DNA from: Gallionella sp. | GTDB lineage: Bacteria; Pseudomonadota; Gammaproteobacteria; Burkholderiales; Gallionellaceae | DNA: 64,000 nt | Assembly (NCBI GenBank): GCA_030645535.1 | Contig: JAUSNM010000014.1 | Location: forward strand, 1-64,000 | Direction of reading: 5' to 3' | Shown: piece by piece, positions 9,536-19,985 of the stretch | How positions within the stretch are numbered: position 1 is the stretch's first letter | Layout of the letters: each line of letters begins with the position of its first letter | Program-made: the position numbers and the translations under genes | Notes under the pieces: generated by a model | The model's input: only the letters and a program-made list of their open reading frames with translations | Databases searched by the model: none | Told to the model about the DNA's origin: nothing

Positions 9536-12500
9536 TTACAGTAGAACACGCTCAATGCCTCCATTGTTTGCCTTGGCAACAAAGTCAGGCAGCCAGTTTT
9601 CACCCAGCAGATGTTTGGCCATTTCCACCACGATGTAATCCGATGTCGTGCCGCTGTCGTCGTTGTAGCGGGACAGCCCTTGCTGGCAGGCAGGGCAGGA
9701 GGTGAGGATCTTGATTTCACCGTCAAAGCCATCTGCGCGCAGCGCGTCCGCTCCCTTCCTCATCTCTTCTTCCTTGCGGAAACGCACCTGGGTGGCGATG
9801 TGCGGCTGTGCCACGCCGAACGTGCCTGATTCACCGCAGCAGCGTTCGTTGATCGGCACGTGCGTCGCCATCAGCGTGTCCACCACCTGTTGCGACTGGT
9901 AGGTTTTCATCGGCGAGTGACAAGGTTCGTGGTACATATAGCGCGTACCCGCGACCCCTGACAGCGTGACGCTCTTTTGACTATGGCCGTCGGCCTCCGT
10001 CGCAAGAGCGTTGCCCTTGCCTAGGGTAACGCTCTTTTCTAACAGATATTCATGGATGTCGAGCAGGCGGCAGCCGGGGAAGATCTTGTCGAACTGATAT
10101 TTTTGCAATTGATCCATGCAGGTTCCGCACGACACGATGACCGTCTTGATGTTCAGGTAGTTCAGCGTGTTGGCAACGCGATGGAACAGCACGCGATTGT
10201 CGGTGGTGATCTGACTGGCTTTGTCTCCCTGGCCTGATGCATTCTGCGGATAACCGCAGCATAGATAGCCTGGCGGCAAGACGGTGATCGCACCGGTCTC
10301 ATACAGCATGGCTTGTGTGGCCAGACCCACCTGACCGAACAGGCGCTCCGAGCCGCAACCGGGGAAGTAAAATACCGCCTCAGACTCTTCGCTGGCACGG
10401 CGAGGATTGCGAATGATCGGTATTACGCTGTTGTCTTCAATATCCAGCAGCGCGCGCGAAGTCTTCTTCGGCAAGTTGCCCGGCATCGGTTTGTTGATGA
10501 AGTGGATCACGCGGGATTGTATCGACGGACGGCCGACGGTCGCTGGCGGATGGGCGATCTGTTTTTTGAACAGTCCCAGGCGATGGCCGATCTGGTACCC
10601 GATGCGCTGCGCCTTGTACGCCCATTCGATCATCACCTTGCGCATCAGTTTGATGGTGGCAGGATCGGTGGTGTTCAGATACAGCATCGAGGTGGCGGCA
10701 ATCGGGTTGAATTTTTTCTTGCCCTGTTTGCGCAGGAAGTTGCGCATCGCCATCGAGACATCGCCGAAGTCGATGTTCACAGGACAAGGATTCAGGCACT
10801 TGTGGCATACCGTGCAATGATCGGCCACATCGTTGAACTCGTCGAAATGCTGGATGGAAATCCCGCGCCGCGTCTGTTCTTCGTACAGAAAGGCCTCGAT
10901 CAGCAAGGAAGTTGCGAGTATCTTGTTGCGCGGCGAATACAGCAGATTGGCGCGCGGCACGTGGGTCGTGCATACCGGCTTGCATTTGCCGCAACGCAGG
11001 CAGTCCTTGATCGAGTCGGCAATCTCGCCCAGTTCGCTCTTTTCAAGAATCAGACTCTCCAGTTCCATCAGGTTGAAGCTGGGGGTGTAGGCGCGATCAA
11101 GGTTGCTGCCCGGCAGCAGTTTACCCTTATTGAAGCGTCCTTCCGGATCGACTCGCTGTTTGTAGGCGATGAACGGCGCGATTTCATCTGCTTCGAGGTA
11201 ATCGTATTTGGTGATGCCGATGCCGTGTTCACCGGAAATCACCCCGCCCAGATCCTTCGCCAGTTGCATGATGCGATCAACTGCCCGGTAGGCACGTTGC
11301 AACATCTCGTAATTGTCAGAGTTCACCGGGATATTGGTGTGCACGTTACCGTCACCCGCGTGCATGTGCAGCGCGACGAACACCCGGCCCTTGAGCACCT
11401 CCTTATGAATCCCCTCGCACCGGTCGAGCACGGGCTGATAGGTGCTGCCGCTGAACAGGTGGCGCAACGGATCGCGCAACTCCTGCTTCCATGATGCGCG
11501 GATCGTATGATTCTGCAGGGCTTCGAAGACAGTGCAGTCGCTAGTCGCTAGTTGATAGTCGCTAGTTCTGGTTTGAGGGTTTAACTTTGAACTAACGTCT
11601 AACGACTCAGAACCAGGTCTGTCCAGATTGTCTCTGAACCATTCCCAGCGGGCACGCACATCCGCCAGTAATTTTTTGGCGTCCTCTACGCGGTTGCCCA
11701 GCAGTTCGGCGTCCCCGAGTTGCTTGTCGTCCTGGTAGTACAGCGGCAAGCTGCCAGCGAAAAACTCATCCAGCGCTTCCAATAAATCCAGCTTATTCGT
11801 CAGCGACAGTTCGATGTTGATGCGTTCCACGCCATCGCAGTAATCGCCCATGCGCGGCAGCGGGATGACTACGTCTTCGTTGATCTTGAAGGCATTGGTA
11901 TGCTTGGCGATGGCGGCGGTACGCGCTCTGTCCAGCCAGAATTTTTTGCGTGCATCGGCAGATACCGCGATAAATCCTTCACCGTGGCGCAGATTAGCCA
12001 GGCGCACGATTTCCGAGGCCGCCGCAGCTGCCGCATCCGCATCGTCGCTGACCACGTCCGCCACCAGCACCATTTTGGGGCGGGTGCCGCGACGGGATTT
12101 GGTGGCATAGCCCACCGCCTTCAGATAGCGCTCGTCCAGATGTTCCAGTCCGGCCAGAAAAACCGGGGAAGGGAAAATGGAGAAGGGAGAAGGGGATGTC
12201 GAAGGACGAGTGCTGTTGAACAGTTCGGTGATTTCGACAATGGCCGGCACGGCTTCCCTCACCTGACCGAAAAACTCCAGACACACGGTGCGGGTGTGAG
12301 TATGGGCGCGATGCAGGATGAAGCGCGCCGAGGTGATGATGCCGTCGCAGCCTTCCTTCTGAATGCCGGGAAGACCTGACAGGAACTTGTCGGTCACGTC
12401 TTTGCCAAGACCAGCTTTCCTGAACGCGCTGCCGGCTATCGTCAGAATTTCAGGCGCGCCATGGGGCGTCTTGCCGTCCGCTTCGAAACGGCTGATGCGA

Positions 12501-13483
12501 AACGTGGTGCTGGCGACATCGTGTATCTTGCCGAGGTTGTGGTTCAGTCGCTCGATCTCCATCCACAGACCGTCGGGTGTGACCATGCGCCATGAGGCCA
12601 GGTTGTCCAGCGCGGTACCCCACAGCACGGCCTTTTTTCCGCCTGCGTTCATCGAAACGTTGCCGCCGATGCAGGAAGCGTCCGCCGAGGTGGGATCGAC
12701 CGCGAATACCAGGTCGTTATTTTCCGCAGCTTCCATCACACGGCGAGTCACCACACCCGCGCCGCAATGGATGGTGGCGTAGGACTCGGTCAAGCCTGGC
12801 AAAACGAGTGGCTCAATGCCGGAAATAGTGTCCAGCTTTTCGGTGTTGATGACCGCCGAAAATTTGTCCAGCAGCACCGCACCGCCGGTATAGCCGGTGC
12901 CGCCGCCGCGCGGCACGATGGTCAACCCGAGTGCGATACAGGTGCGCACCAGGGCTGCGATTTCCTGTTCCGTGTCGGGATGCAACACGACGAACGGATA
13001 TTCAACTCGCCAGTCGGTCGCATCGGTGACGTGCGAGACGCGTGCCAACCCGTCGAACTGGATATTATCCGTGCGGGTATGGCGGCCGAGTTCACGCAGT
13101 GCGCGTTTACGCAGCTGCAGCGTCTGTTCGAATTCAGCCGCGAATTTGTCTACCGCGCCGCGTGCCAGCTCCAGCAAACGCTTGACGACTTGATTGTCCT
13201 GGCGGCGATCTTCAATGGCGTTCAGACGGTGATGCAGCGCGTCGATCAGCGCCCCGCGCCGTTTCTTGTTGCCGAGCAAGTCGTCCTGCAAATACGGATT
13301 GCGCGTCACCACCCAGATGTCGCCCAGCACCTCGTAGAGCATTTGCGCGGAGCGTCCAGTGCGGCGTTCGCCTCTCAAGGTGTTGATGATGTCCCATGCC
13401 TCGCTGCCCAGCAGTCGCTGCACGATCTCGCGGTCGGAAAACGAGGTGTAGTTGTAGGGGATTTCACGTAAACGCACGGTCAT
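9536..13483 (-). CDS. fused FAD-binding oxidase / Fe-S (GlcD-GlpC-like, DUF3683-type) oxidoreductase
   Basis: FAD-linked oxidase motifs ([15 protein letters not shown]), [11 protein letters not shown] and CHKCLNPCP 4Fe-4S motifs, CCG domains. Confidence 0.85.
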   Translation of the reverse strand: MTVRLREIPYNYTSFSDREIVQRLLGSEAWDIINTLRGERRTGRSAQMLYEVLGDIWVVTRNPYLQDDLLGNKKRRGALIDALHHRLNAIEDRRQDNQVVKRLLELARGAVDKFAAEFEQTLQLRKRALRELGRHTRTDNIQFDGLARVSHVTDATDWRVEYPFVVLHPDTEQEIAALVRTCIALGLTIVPRGGGTGYTGGAVLLDKFSAVINTEKLDTISGIEPLVLPGLTESYATIHCGAGVVTRRVMEAAENNDLVFAVDPTSADASCIGGNVSMNAGGKKAVLWGTALDNLASWRMVTPDGLWMEIERLNHNLGKIHDVASTTFRISRFEADGKTPHGAPEILTIAGSAFRKAGLGKDVTDKFLSGLPGIQKEGCDGIITSARFILHRAHTHTRTVCLEFFGQVREAVPAIVEITELFNSTRPSTSPSPFSIFPSPVFLAGLEHLDERYLKAVGYATKSRRGTRPKMVLVADVVSDDADAAAAAASEIVRLANLRHGEGFIAVSADARKKFWLDRARTAAIAKHTNAFKINEDVVIPLPRMGDYCDGVERINIELSLTNKLDLLEALDEFFAGSLPLYYQDDKQLGDAELLGNRVEDAKKLLADVRARWEWFRDNLDRPGSESLDVSSKLNPQTRTSDYQLATSDCTVFEALQNHTIRASWKQELRDPLRHLFSGSTYQPVLDRCEGIHKEVLKGRVFVALHMHAGDGNVHTNIPVNSDNYEMLQRAYRAVDRIMQLAKDLGGVISGEHGIGITKYDYLEADEIAPFIAYKQRVDPEGRFNKGKLLPGSNLDRAYTPSFNLMELESLILEKSELGEIADSIKDCLRCGKCKPVCTTHVPRANLLYSPRNKILATSLLIEAFLYEEQTRRGISIQHFDEFNDVADHCTVCHKCLNPCPVNIDFGDVSMAMRNFLRKQGKKKFNPIAATSMLYLNTTDPATIKLMRKVMIEWAYKAQRIGYQIGHRLGLFKKQIAHPPATVGRPSIQSRVIHFINKPMPGNLPKKTSRALLDIEDNSVIPIIRNPRRASEESEAVFYFPGCGSERLFGQVGLATQAMLYETGAITVLPPGYLCCGYPQNASGQGDKASQITTDNRVLFHRVANTLNYLNIKTVIVSCGTCMDQLQKYQFDKIFPGCRLLDIHEYLLEKSVTLGKGNALATEADGHSQKSVTLSGVAGTRYMYHEPCHSPMKTYQSQQVVDTLMATHVPINERCCGESGTFGVAQPHIATQVRFRKEEEMRKGADALRADGFDGEIKILTSCPACQQGLSRYNDDSGTTSDYIVVEMAKHLLGENWLPDFVAKANNGGIERVLL
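11536..11607. repeat. mirrored heptamer arrays (AGTNNNN)5 - 9 nt - (NNNNACT)4, in frame in CDS
   Basis: agtcgct agtcgct agttgat agtcgct agttctg | gtttgaggg | tttaact ttgaact aacgtct aacgact. Confidence 0.9.
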
Positions 13484-13633
13484 GATATTCCTTGCGGCAA
13501 CCACTAATAATCGTCACACCGCTTATGCGGGAATATACGGAATCAGGTTGCCATGAGTTGTCTGGCGCGTATTTTACCTTATTGCAGCGTATCGCTCGAC
13601 CCTGACCTGATTGCGGATAAAATAGCAGCCATT

Positions 13634-14173
13634 ATGGACACCGCACGCATCTTCTTTGCACTTTGGCCCACAGACAATGAGCGCCGCGCGCTTGCTGCCT
13701 GGCAAGTCGCGCTGAAAGCGTTGTGCGGCGGGCGGGTGATGACCCCTGCAACGTTGCATAACACGCTGGTATTCCTGGGCGAGGTTGAGATGGCGCGTCT
13801 GGAAGCGCTGAAATTGGCAGCTGATGAAGTTACTGCTGCGCGTTTTAATTTGTGTTTCGATCAGGCTCGTTACTGGGGGCACAACCATATCCTGTATGCA
13901 GCACCCGGTGTCGTGCCGCCTCAGCTTGTGCAACTGGTAAGCGAACTGGAGCGCCATTTAATTGCGCATCGCTTCAAGTTTGATCAGCGTGAATACAAGC
14001 CGCATGTCACACTATTGCGCAAAGCGCTCTGGCGCGATGATGCGCTGCCCGAAATGACGCCGGTGCGCTGGCGGATCGATGAGTTTGTGTTGCTGCAATC
14101 GGAACAGCAGGAAGGTGGTGTGAGTTACCAGGTGCTGGCGCGTTTCCCATTATCAAAAAAGAATATTGCATGA
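13634..14173 (+). CDS. thpR: RNA 2',3'-cyclic phosphodiesterase (2'-5' RNA ligase family)
   Basis: MDTARIFFALWP...LHNTLVFLGEV and PHVTLLRK HxT motifs. Confidence 0.85.
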   Translation: MDTARIFFALWPTDNERRALAAWQVALKALCGGRVMTPATLHNTLVFLGEVEMARLEALKLAADEVTAARFNLCFDQARYWGHNHILYAAPGVVPPQLVQLVSELERHLIAHRFKFDQREYKPHVTLLRKALWRDDALPEMTPVRWRIDEFVLLQSEQQEGGVSYQVLARFPLSKKNIA

Positions 14174-15258
14174 TAAAAAATAGTAATAAATTCAGAATAA
14201 TAGCGTTCATCTTGTCATGTTCTGGCCTGGTGCAGTCGGCCTGTGCCGGCAGCGAAGTTTTTGCGCAGTGTGCGAAGAACTTTCAGAATAACGATGTCGA
14301 ACGGCTGAAATGTTTCGATAACGCTGCCTCTCCCGCTTCCGCTCCCGTTGTATTGCTGCCTGAAGCCAGCGCGCACGAGGATGAAGATGAATATGCATTG
14401 CCGACCGCATTGCCGACTGCCAAACGATCCTACCTGACCCGTGCCTGGAACCTGGATGATCTGACCAGTCGCGACGAAAGCCGGTTGGGCCGTCTTGTAC
14501 CGCACCGGCAAAGCTATTTGCTGATCAGGAAAACCAACCACGTCAACAATCTGCCGGCATCGCCCGCCGTCGGCCACAGTACGCTCGTGTCCAATGATCT
14601 GGATGCGCTGGAAGCCAAATTCCAGTTTAGTTTCAAGGCGGACATCGGCAGTCAGAGGGATATAGATTTATGGGATTTCAAGACATTGCGCGTGTGGGGG
14701 GCTTATTCGCAGCAATCCAACTGGCAGATGCTCAACGCGCGCAATTCTTCGCCGTTCCGCGAAACCAATTACGAGCCGGAGCTGATCGCCACCTTCGGCA
14801 CGGGCAGTGCGCAGGGACTGAAAATGGTCAATCTGGGTTTTGCGCATCAGTCGAACGGGCATCGCGCCCCGGAATCGCGCAGCTGGAACCGTGCCTATGT
14901 GCAGGGCGGCTGGGAGTGGAACAACAGCACGTCTATTCTGGCGCGCGGCTGGTATCGGATTCCTGAGAATTCCTTGCAAGACGACAACCCTGACATCACC
15001 GCTTATGTCGGCCTGGCCGATCTGGTCGCGCGCTGGGAGCCTGACGATAAATCGCAAGCCGCAGTCCTCCTGCTGCGCAACAATCTCCGCCTGGGGCAAA
15101 ACCGTGGCTTCGTTCAGTTCGACTGGTCGTTGCCGGTAGCGCTGGGCAATGCGGCACGGCTACATGCACAAGTCACATCGGGTTTTGGTGAGAGTCTGAT
15201 TGACTATAATCACAGACAGAATACATTCGGGTTGGGCTTTTCATTCAGGGAATGGTAA
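14170..15258 (+). CDS. pldA: phospholipase A1 (outer membrane phospholipase A)
   Basis: signal peptide, ANLGFAHQSNGHR-like catalytic region (VNLGFAHQSNGHRAPESRSWNRAY). Confidence 0.85.
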   Translation: MIKNSNKFRIIAFILSCSGLVQSACAGSEVFAQCAKNFQNNDVERLKCFDNAASPASAPVVLLPEASAHEDEDEYALPTALPTAKRSYLTRAWNLDDLTSRDESRLGRLVPHRQSYLLIRKTNHVNNLPASPAVGHSTLVSNDLDALEAKFQFSFKADIGSQRDIDLWDFKTLRVWGAYSQQSNWQMLNARNSSPFRETNYEPELIATFGTGSAQGLKMVNLGFAHQSNGHRAPESRSWNRAYVQGGWEWNNSTSILARGWYRIPENSLQDDNPDITAYVGLADLVARWEPDDKSQAAVLLLRNNLRLGQNRGFVQFDWSLPVALGNAARLHAQVTSGFGESLIDYNHRQNTFGLGFSFREW

Positions 15259-15653
15259 ATATGCAAGCGGATCAAACAACACACTACCAACGTATCGGCG
15301 GAGCGGAAAAAGTCCGTGAACTGGTTAAGAGATTCTACGAGCTGATGGATGCACTGCCGGAGGCTTACGGTATTCGAAAATTGCACGCAGACGATTTGCA
15401 AAGCGCCAATGACAAGCTGTTTAAATTCTTATCCGGCTGGATGGGCGGGCCGCAACTGTTCATCGAAGAGTATGGTCACCCGATGCTGCGCCGCCGCCAT
15501 CTGCCGTTTGCCATCGGTGATGCCGAGCGCGACCAGTGGATGCTGTGCATGAATCAGGCCTTGAATGAGGTGGTGGAAGATGCGGCTTTGCGCCATGAGC
15601 TGTCGGACGCGTTCACCAAGGTCGCCGATCACATGCGAAACAGGGAAGGGTGA
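15252..15653 (+). CDS. group II truncated hemoglobin
   Basis: YQRIGGAEKVRELVKRFYELMD...FLSGWMGGPQLFIEEYGHPMLRRRHLPF. Confidence 0.9.
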   Translation: MVNMQADQTTHYQRIGGAEKVRELVKRFYELMDALPEAYGIRKLHADDLQSANDKLFKFLSGWMGGPQLFIEEYGHPMLRRRHLPFAIGDAERDQWMLCMNQALNEVVEDAALRHELSDAFTKVADHMRNREG

Positions 15654-15844
15654 TTTCTTGGGATGTGTCGAATAGTTCGTCATTCCGGAGAAAGCCGGAA
15701 TCCAGTGCTTTTATTTGCTGGGTTCCCGTCTGATGAAACAACTAAGTATTGACTAAGCAATCAGGAAGCTATTGCAAAGTCACTACTTGTGCACGGGAAC
15801 GACAAAGCCGAATAAATCGCCGTTTTCAGGGAGTTAGAAACAAT

Positions 15845-16090
15845 GGTTTGTTGTTTTGCCGGGGGTAGCCCGGCAGCTAGTCACTTTTCTTGTCTTACCA
15901 AGAAAAGTAACCAAAAGAAGTCGCCCCCGGTTTGCCGCACTGCCTGACTGCCAACAGTCAGACAGCGTTCCCTCGATAGTCACAAGCAAGCGGGGCTGCG
16001 CAACTCGACCTCGCTGCCGCTCGGGACTCAGACAGTGCTCGCCTTACTTCACCGCTTGTTTGCGACTATCTTCGGCGGCGCACAGGGGTT
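15845..16090. repeat. intergenic dispersed repeat with several hairpins
   Basis: ACTTTTCTTG-tcttac-CAAGAAAAGT hairpin; atagtcacaagcaagcgg / ccgcttgtttgcgactat inverted repeat. Confidence 0.65.
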
Positions 16091-16196
16091 GAGGGCGGAA
16101 TTCATGACGCGCATCAACAAAATTAGAATCGACTGGCTATCGGTAAATAGAACCATCCAAATTACTTGCAATGGGAATTCGAGTCTGACTCGATGA

Positions 16197-16262
16197 CCAT
16201 AACGTAGAAGTAACCGGCCTGCGCAGCTTTTCGCGCAGATCCAGTTGACCGCCATGTTAGAG
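16197..16262 (-). other. attC recombination site
   Basis: minus strand: CTCTAACATGGCGGTCAACTGGATCTGCGCGAAAAGCTGCGCAGGCCGGTTACTTCTACGTTATGG, hairpin arms and core-like ends. Confidence 0.7.
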
Positions 16263-16718
16263 CGCGGCGAATTTAAGGATGGCATTGACGCGTTCCTCGA
16301 AAAGAGTGAACGGGGTTCCTTTTTTATCGTATCCGTCATAGTCCTCAAAACCATTTTGGTAGCAGTCTTCCCATGCCTGCTGATAAGCACTGCTGCTTTC
16401 GGGGGGGACATAAGCCCGGAATTCTTCAACGGCGGTGGCGTGGCGCGGATATGCCTTGGAGAGAAGATCGCAAACAACATTTCCGTTGGCGGTGTTTGGG
16501 CGGGGGAGCTGATTCCTGTAGTTTCCCAAGACGCGCAACTCGGCAATCTCAGGAGCGAAAGCGGCACGAAGCTTGCCCTTTGCAACACGGAGAGCCTCAT
16601 AGTCGGACAGGGCCCGCGCATGAATGGCTTGCTCTCTACCGAGATGAAGGGCGAGGCGGTACGTTGCCCAAGCGCCAAGCAAAGCACCGACGAGAGCGGA
16701 GATAACTTCTATGGGCAT
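16257..16718 (-). CDS. hypothetical membrane-anchored protein, gene-cassette ORF
   Basis: 153 aa, N-terminal TM (MPIEVISALVGALLGAWATYRLAL); followed by attC. Confidence 0.65.
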   Translation of the reverse strand: MPIEVISALVGALLGAWATYRLALHLGREQAIHARALSDYEALRVAKGKLRAAFAPEIAELRVLGNYRNQLPRPNTANGNVVCDLLSKAYPRHATAVEEFRAYVPPESSSAYQQAWEDCYQNGFEDYDGYDKKGTPFTLFEERVNAILKFAAL

Positions 16719-16800
16719 ATGGGGCTCGCAGTGTTTTCGATTGCGTTCGTGTTGTTCGTTGAGATGTTCATATGGGTAAGGGAGCGCGGCGGTTTGCTGC

Positions 16801-16870
16801 GCTCTAACGTCGAATTCAGGGGCGCTGCGCGGCTTTAACGCGTAGCGTCCCTTGGAATGTGTTGTTAGGC
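16801..16870 (-). other. attC recombination site
   Basis: minus strand: GCCTAACAACACATTCCAAGGGACGCTACGCGTTAAAGCCGCGCAGCGCCCCTGAATTCGACGTTAGAGC. Confidence 0.88.
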
Positions 16871-17461
16871 CGCATTCGCCGCTATTTCTGCAACGACCGC
16901 ATGTGCTGACCCAATGAATTTCCCAAGGATCTCGTCAAGTGCTACGTAGCAAGATGAGTCTTCATCGAAGAAGCGGCCATCGTGGTTCAGCAAAGGGCGC
17001 CGCTCTTTGACCTCAGAGTTGCCACTTGTGAGTTTGACTGGGCCATTTGCGCCAAGGAAGACGGCCACTGCGCCTTTTTTTGCTACCAGTTTCATCTGTC
17101 CACCCAGGAAGGTTTGTTGTAGCCCCTGCTCCGGTGGAATTACAACAAATCGATGGAAGTCGTGAATTCGGATTCTTTCCACCAGCGAGTAGAAGGGTAG
17201 TTTTGGCAGCATATAGTCTTCGAGTTCCTTCCGAGTCCAGTACGCGGTTGGTTCGCTTGGATTTCTAACCTCTTGCTTCTCCGCTGCCTCAAGCAGTAGC
17301 TCGACGACTGCTCGGTATGAATAGACGGCAGCTAGTTGCAGGCGATAGGTTGCGATGGCGTCGGAGGTGCGAGCGATCTCGAGCAGGAACGTTGCTCGCG
17401 ACAGATGCTCCCGCATGCCTTGGAAACGTGGACTTGCCAAATGTGCCTTTGGGTCGTTCAT
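16865..17461 (-). CDS. hypothetical protein, gene-cassette ORF
   Basis: 198-aa ORF; GTTAGGC core 5 nt upstream of the start codon and attC overlapping the stop. Confidence 0.7.
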   Translation of the reverse strand: MNDPKAHLASPRFQGMREHLSRATFLLEIARTSDAIATYRLQLAAVYSYRAVVELLLEAAEKQEVRNPSEPTAYWTRKELEDYMLPKLPFYSLVERIRIHDFHRFVVIPPEQGLQQTFLGGQMKLVAKKGAVAVFLGANGPVKLTSGNSEVKERRPLLNHDGRFFDEDSSCYVALDEILGKFIGSAHAVVAEIAANAA

Positions 17462-17863
17462 CTGCCGCCTAACGTAACGTAGCTCCCAATAATCAACTAA
17501 ATCTTTTAGCTGGACAGGTGGCTAAGAAGTTATGAATATGGGGAACTTGTTCAATATCAGCTGCTTGCATGATCTTTGCGCACCCGGTTGGTAAATGGTG
17601 AAGTCGTGAAACATACCTTGGAGCTGGTTTGGATCGGGGGTTTATGATGACTTCGAACCATGTGGCAGTCTCCCCGCGTTGAGTGAGGGTGTCAATATGC
17701 CGAACGGCCTATGTATTTGCCGGTAGTTAGGCAATTCGCTTGGGGCGTCAATAAGCTTGTTTTGAGTGCTGCTGAAGGGTGAGGCGCAGCATGCGCGCTT
17801 GAGTTTTACTATCATCCCCTGTGCGGATGCCGAAGATGGTGGCAAGCAAGGAGGGGGTGAAAG

Positions 17864-17900
17864 CAAAACTGCTGCTGCGCGACGCGCAGCAGCAGTTTTG
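17864..17900. terminator. perfect 17-bp stem hairpin downstream of small ORF
   Basis: CAAAACTGCTGCTGCGC-gac-GCGCAGCAGCAGTTTTG. Confidence 0.7.
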
Positions 17901-17938
17901 TTCAAAATACAAAAATACTTTGACGTTCTTGCTGAAGT

Positions 17939-18112
17939 TTACTGCGCGACGGTGTTCTCGCCAGCAGGTGAATCAGGCAGTTCGTCCTGAGCCAGTTCGT
18001 CCTGAGGCTGCTCTTCTTTCGATGCATTTTTCTTCAGGAGCTTATCGGCTTGTTTCTTTTGCTTGGCTAATTCTTTCTGCCGTTTTTCGAAGGTGTAATT
18101 TGTTTTTGCCAT
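17939..18112 (-). CDS. small conserved hypothetical protein
   Basis: MAKTNYTFEKRQKELAKQKKQADKLLKK..., typical proteobacterial small basic protein. Confidence 0.6.
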   Translation of the reverse strand: MAKTNYTFEKRQKELAKQKKQADKLLKKNASKEEQPQDELAQDELPDSPAGENTVAQ

Positions 18113-18216
18113 GGTGAATGTGCCCGTTCTTGCAATGATTTCGCATTGCAAGAAATAAAATTATAAATAAACCGATAAAACAATAATGCTATCAGTAATG
18201 TCGGATAGTTCGCTAG

Positions 18217-18272
18217 CGACTAGCGACTAGCGACTAGCGACTAGCGACTAGCGACTAGCGACTAGCGACTAG
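18217..18272. repeat. perfect (CGACTAG)8 heptamer array
   Basis: 56 nt = exactly 8 identical units, abutting the rhlE stop codon. Confidence 0.97.
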
Positions 18273-19793
18273 TTACTTGCCGCGTCTTGCCGCAGGTCTC
18301 GGTGAGAACAGCGCGGGTTGAGGCATGGCCTGATGGCGCGCGGCTTCGGACAACAGCTTTTCTGCTGGCTGAGCCGGACGCGGTCTTGCTGCCGGTTGTC
18401 CGGTGCGAGGTTGTCCCGATGGTTGCTGGCTGCGCTGATCCCGTGCTTGTGGATCGCGCGGCTGGCGAGATCTTGCTGCATCAGGATTGCGCGGGGCTTG
18501 TCCTTCCCTTGGCGCGCGACCCGGTGCCTGTCCTTCGCGCGCCGGGCGATTGCCGGCTGTCGTGTTGCTGTGACGTTTCTGCCCGTGCTGCGGACGAGGA
18601 GGGCGAGGTGCTTCAGCCGGAATATGTGTCGGCGGCACGAAGCTGTCGATAGCAACCCTTGGAATCTGGGTCTTGATCAGGCGTTCGATGTCCTTGAGGT
18701 GCTGCATTTCTTCACTGTCAACCAGCGAAATCGCAGCGCCACTGCTGCCGGCGCGACCGGTACGGCCGATGCGGTGTACATAATCTTCAGGCACGTTCGG
18801 CAATTCGAAATTGACTACGTGCGGCAGCATGTCGATGTCCAGACCGCGTGCGGCGATGTCGGTCGCAACCAGTACCGGCATCGTGCCATCCTTGAATTGC
18901 GCCAAGGCTTTGGTGCGCGCCGACTGGCTCTTGTTGCCGTGAATTGCGGCGGCGGGAATGCCGTCTGCATTCAGTTTTTCGGCAAGACGGTTCGCGCCGT
19001 GCTTGGTGCGGGTGAATACCAGTACCTGCTTCCAGTCATTGTGCTTGATCAGGTGCGAGAGCAGGTGACTCTTGAGCTTTTGCGCGATCATATGCACGCT
19101 TTGCGTGACCAGTTCTGAGGTGGTATTGCGGCGTGCGACTTCAACAAAGCCGGGGTTGTTCAGCAGTCCGTCGGAAAGCGTTTTGATTTCCTCGGAGAAC
19201 GTCGCCGAGAACAGCAGATTCTGGCGCTTCTTAGGCAACAGCGCGAGGATCTTCTTGATGTCGCGGATGAAGCCCATGTCCAGCATGCGGTCGGCTTCGT
19301 CCAGTATCAGGATTTCCACGGAGGACAGATCCAGCGTCTTCTGGCTAAGGTGATCGAGCAGGCGTCCCGGCGTTGCCACCAGAATGTCCACCTGACTGCG
19401 CAAGGCCTTGATCTGCGGATTGATATTCACGCCGCCGAACATCACCAGTGATTTGAAGGGAAGATATTTGCCGTAGGCCTGTACCGATTCTTCAACCTGG
19501 GCTGCGAGTTCGCGCGTCGGTGTCAGGATCAGGCAGCGAGGAGCGCCTGCACGCGGGTTTGCGGCAGGCTTTGCGTTAAGCAAATGCAGGACCGGCAGTG
19601 TAAAGCCGGCGGTCTTGCCGGTGCCGGTCTGTGCGCCGGCCAGCAAGTCGCCGCCTGCCAGGACCAGCGGAATAGCCTGTGCCTGTACCGGTGTGGGATG
19701 CGTGTAGCCGGCGTCGGCTATGGCGCGCATCAAGGGTTCAGCCAGATTCAGACTGGCAAAGGTAATGGGTGAAACAATAGTATTATTTGGCAA
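18273..19793 (-). CDS. rhlE: DEAD-box RNA helicase
   Basis: [39 protein letters not shown]-rich C-terminal tail. Confidence 0.88.
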   Translation of the reverse strand: MPNNTIVSPITFASLNLAEPLMRAIADAGYTHPTPVQAQAIPLVLAGGDLLAGAQTGTGKTAGFTLPVLHLLNAKPAANPRAGAPRCLILTPTRELAAQVEESVQAYGKYLPFKSLVMFGGVNINPQIKALRSQVDILVATPGRLLDHLSQKTLDLSSVEILILDEADRMLDMGFIRDIKKILALLPKKRQNLLFSATFSEEIKTLSDGLLNNPGFVEVARRNTTSELVTQSVHMIAQKLKSHLLSHLIKHNDWKQVLVFTRTKHGANRLAEKLNADGIPAAAIHGNKSQSARTKALAQFKDGTMPVLVATDIAARGLDIDMLPHVVNFELPNVPEDYVHRIGRTGRAGSSGAAISLVDSEEMQHLKDIERLIKTQIPRVAIDSFVPPTHIPAEAPRPPRPQHGQKRHSNTTAGNRPAREGQAPGRAPREGQAPRNPDAARSRQPRDPQARDQRSQQPSGQPRTGQPAARPRPAQPAEKLLSEAARHQAMPQPALFSPRPAARRGK

Positions 19794-19985
19794 AGCATGG
19801 CTCCTGCGACGGCCTGACGCTTAAGGTATAAGCGGCACCAATCGGGGCAGACGAAATGTGTGATCGAAGAGATCGGGAGTTTGTAAGAGACCGCTGCGCT
19901 GATTGGTTTTACGCAGGGCACGCGCATTATACATGGACTGAGTGTTGAAAGTGGGCGTTAAAGCGGTTTGGCAATGGCAGGCGCG

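Noticed and set aside
9415-9732. 105-aa ORF at the duplicated tail
   Set aside because: Frame-mixed translation of the oxidoreductase end plus the duplicated tail; not an independent gene.
16197-17473. Complete integron with intI/attI
   Set aside because: No tyrosine recombinase ORF and no clear attI next to the cassettes; only attC sites are supported.
17642-17905. ORFs around the 17.8-kb hairpin (KTAAARRAAAVLF peptides on both strands)
   Set aside because: Both are translations of the perfect inverted repeat; no conserved domain or clear RBS.
18217-18272. Possible CRISPR array
   Set aside because: Units are contiguous 7-mers without spacers; no cas genes in the window.
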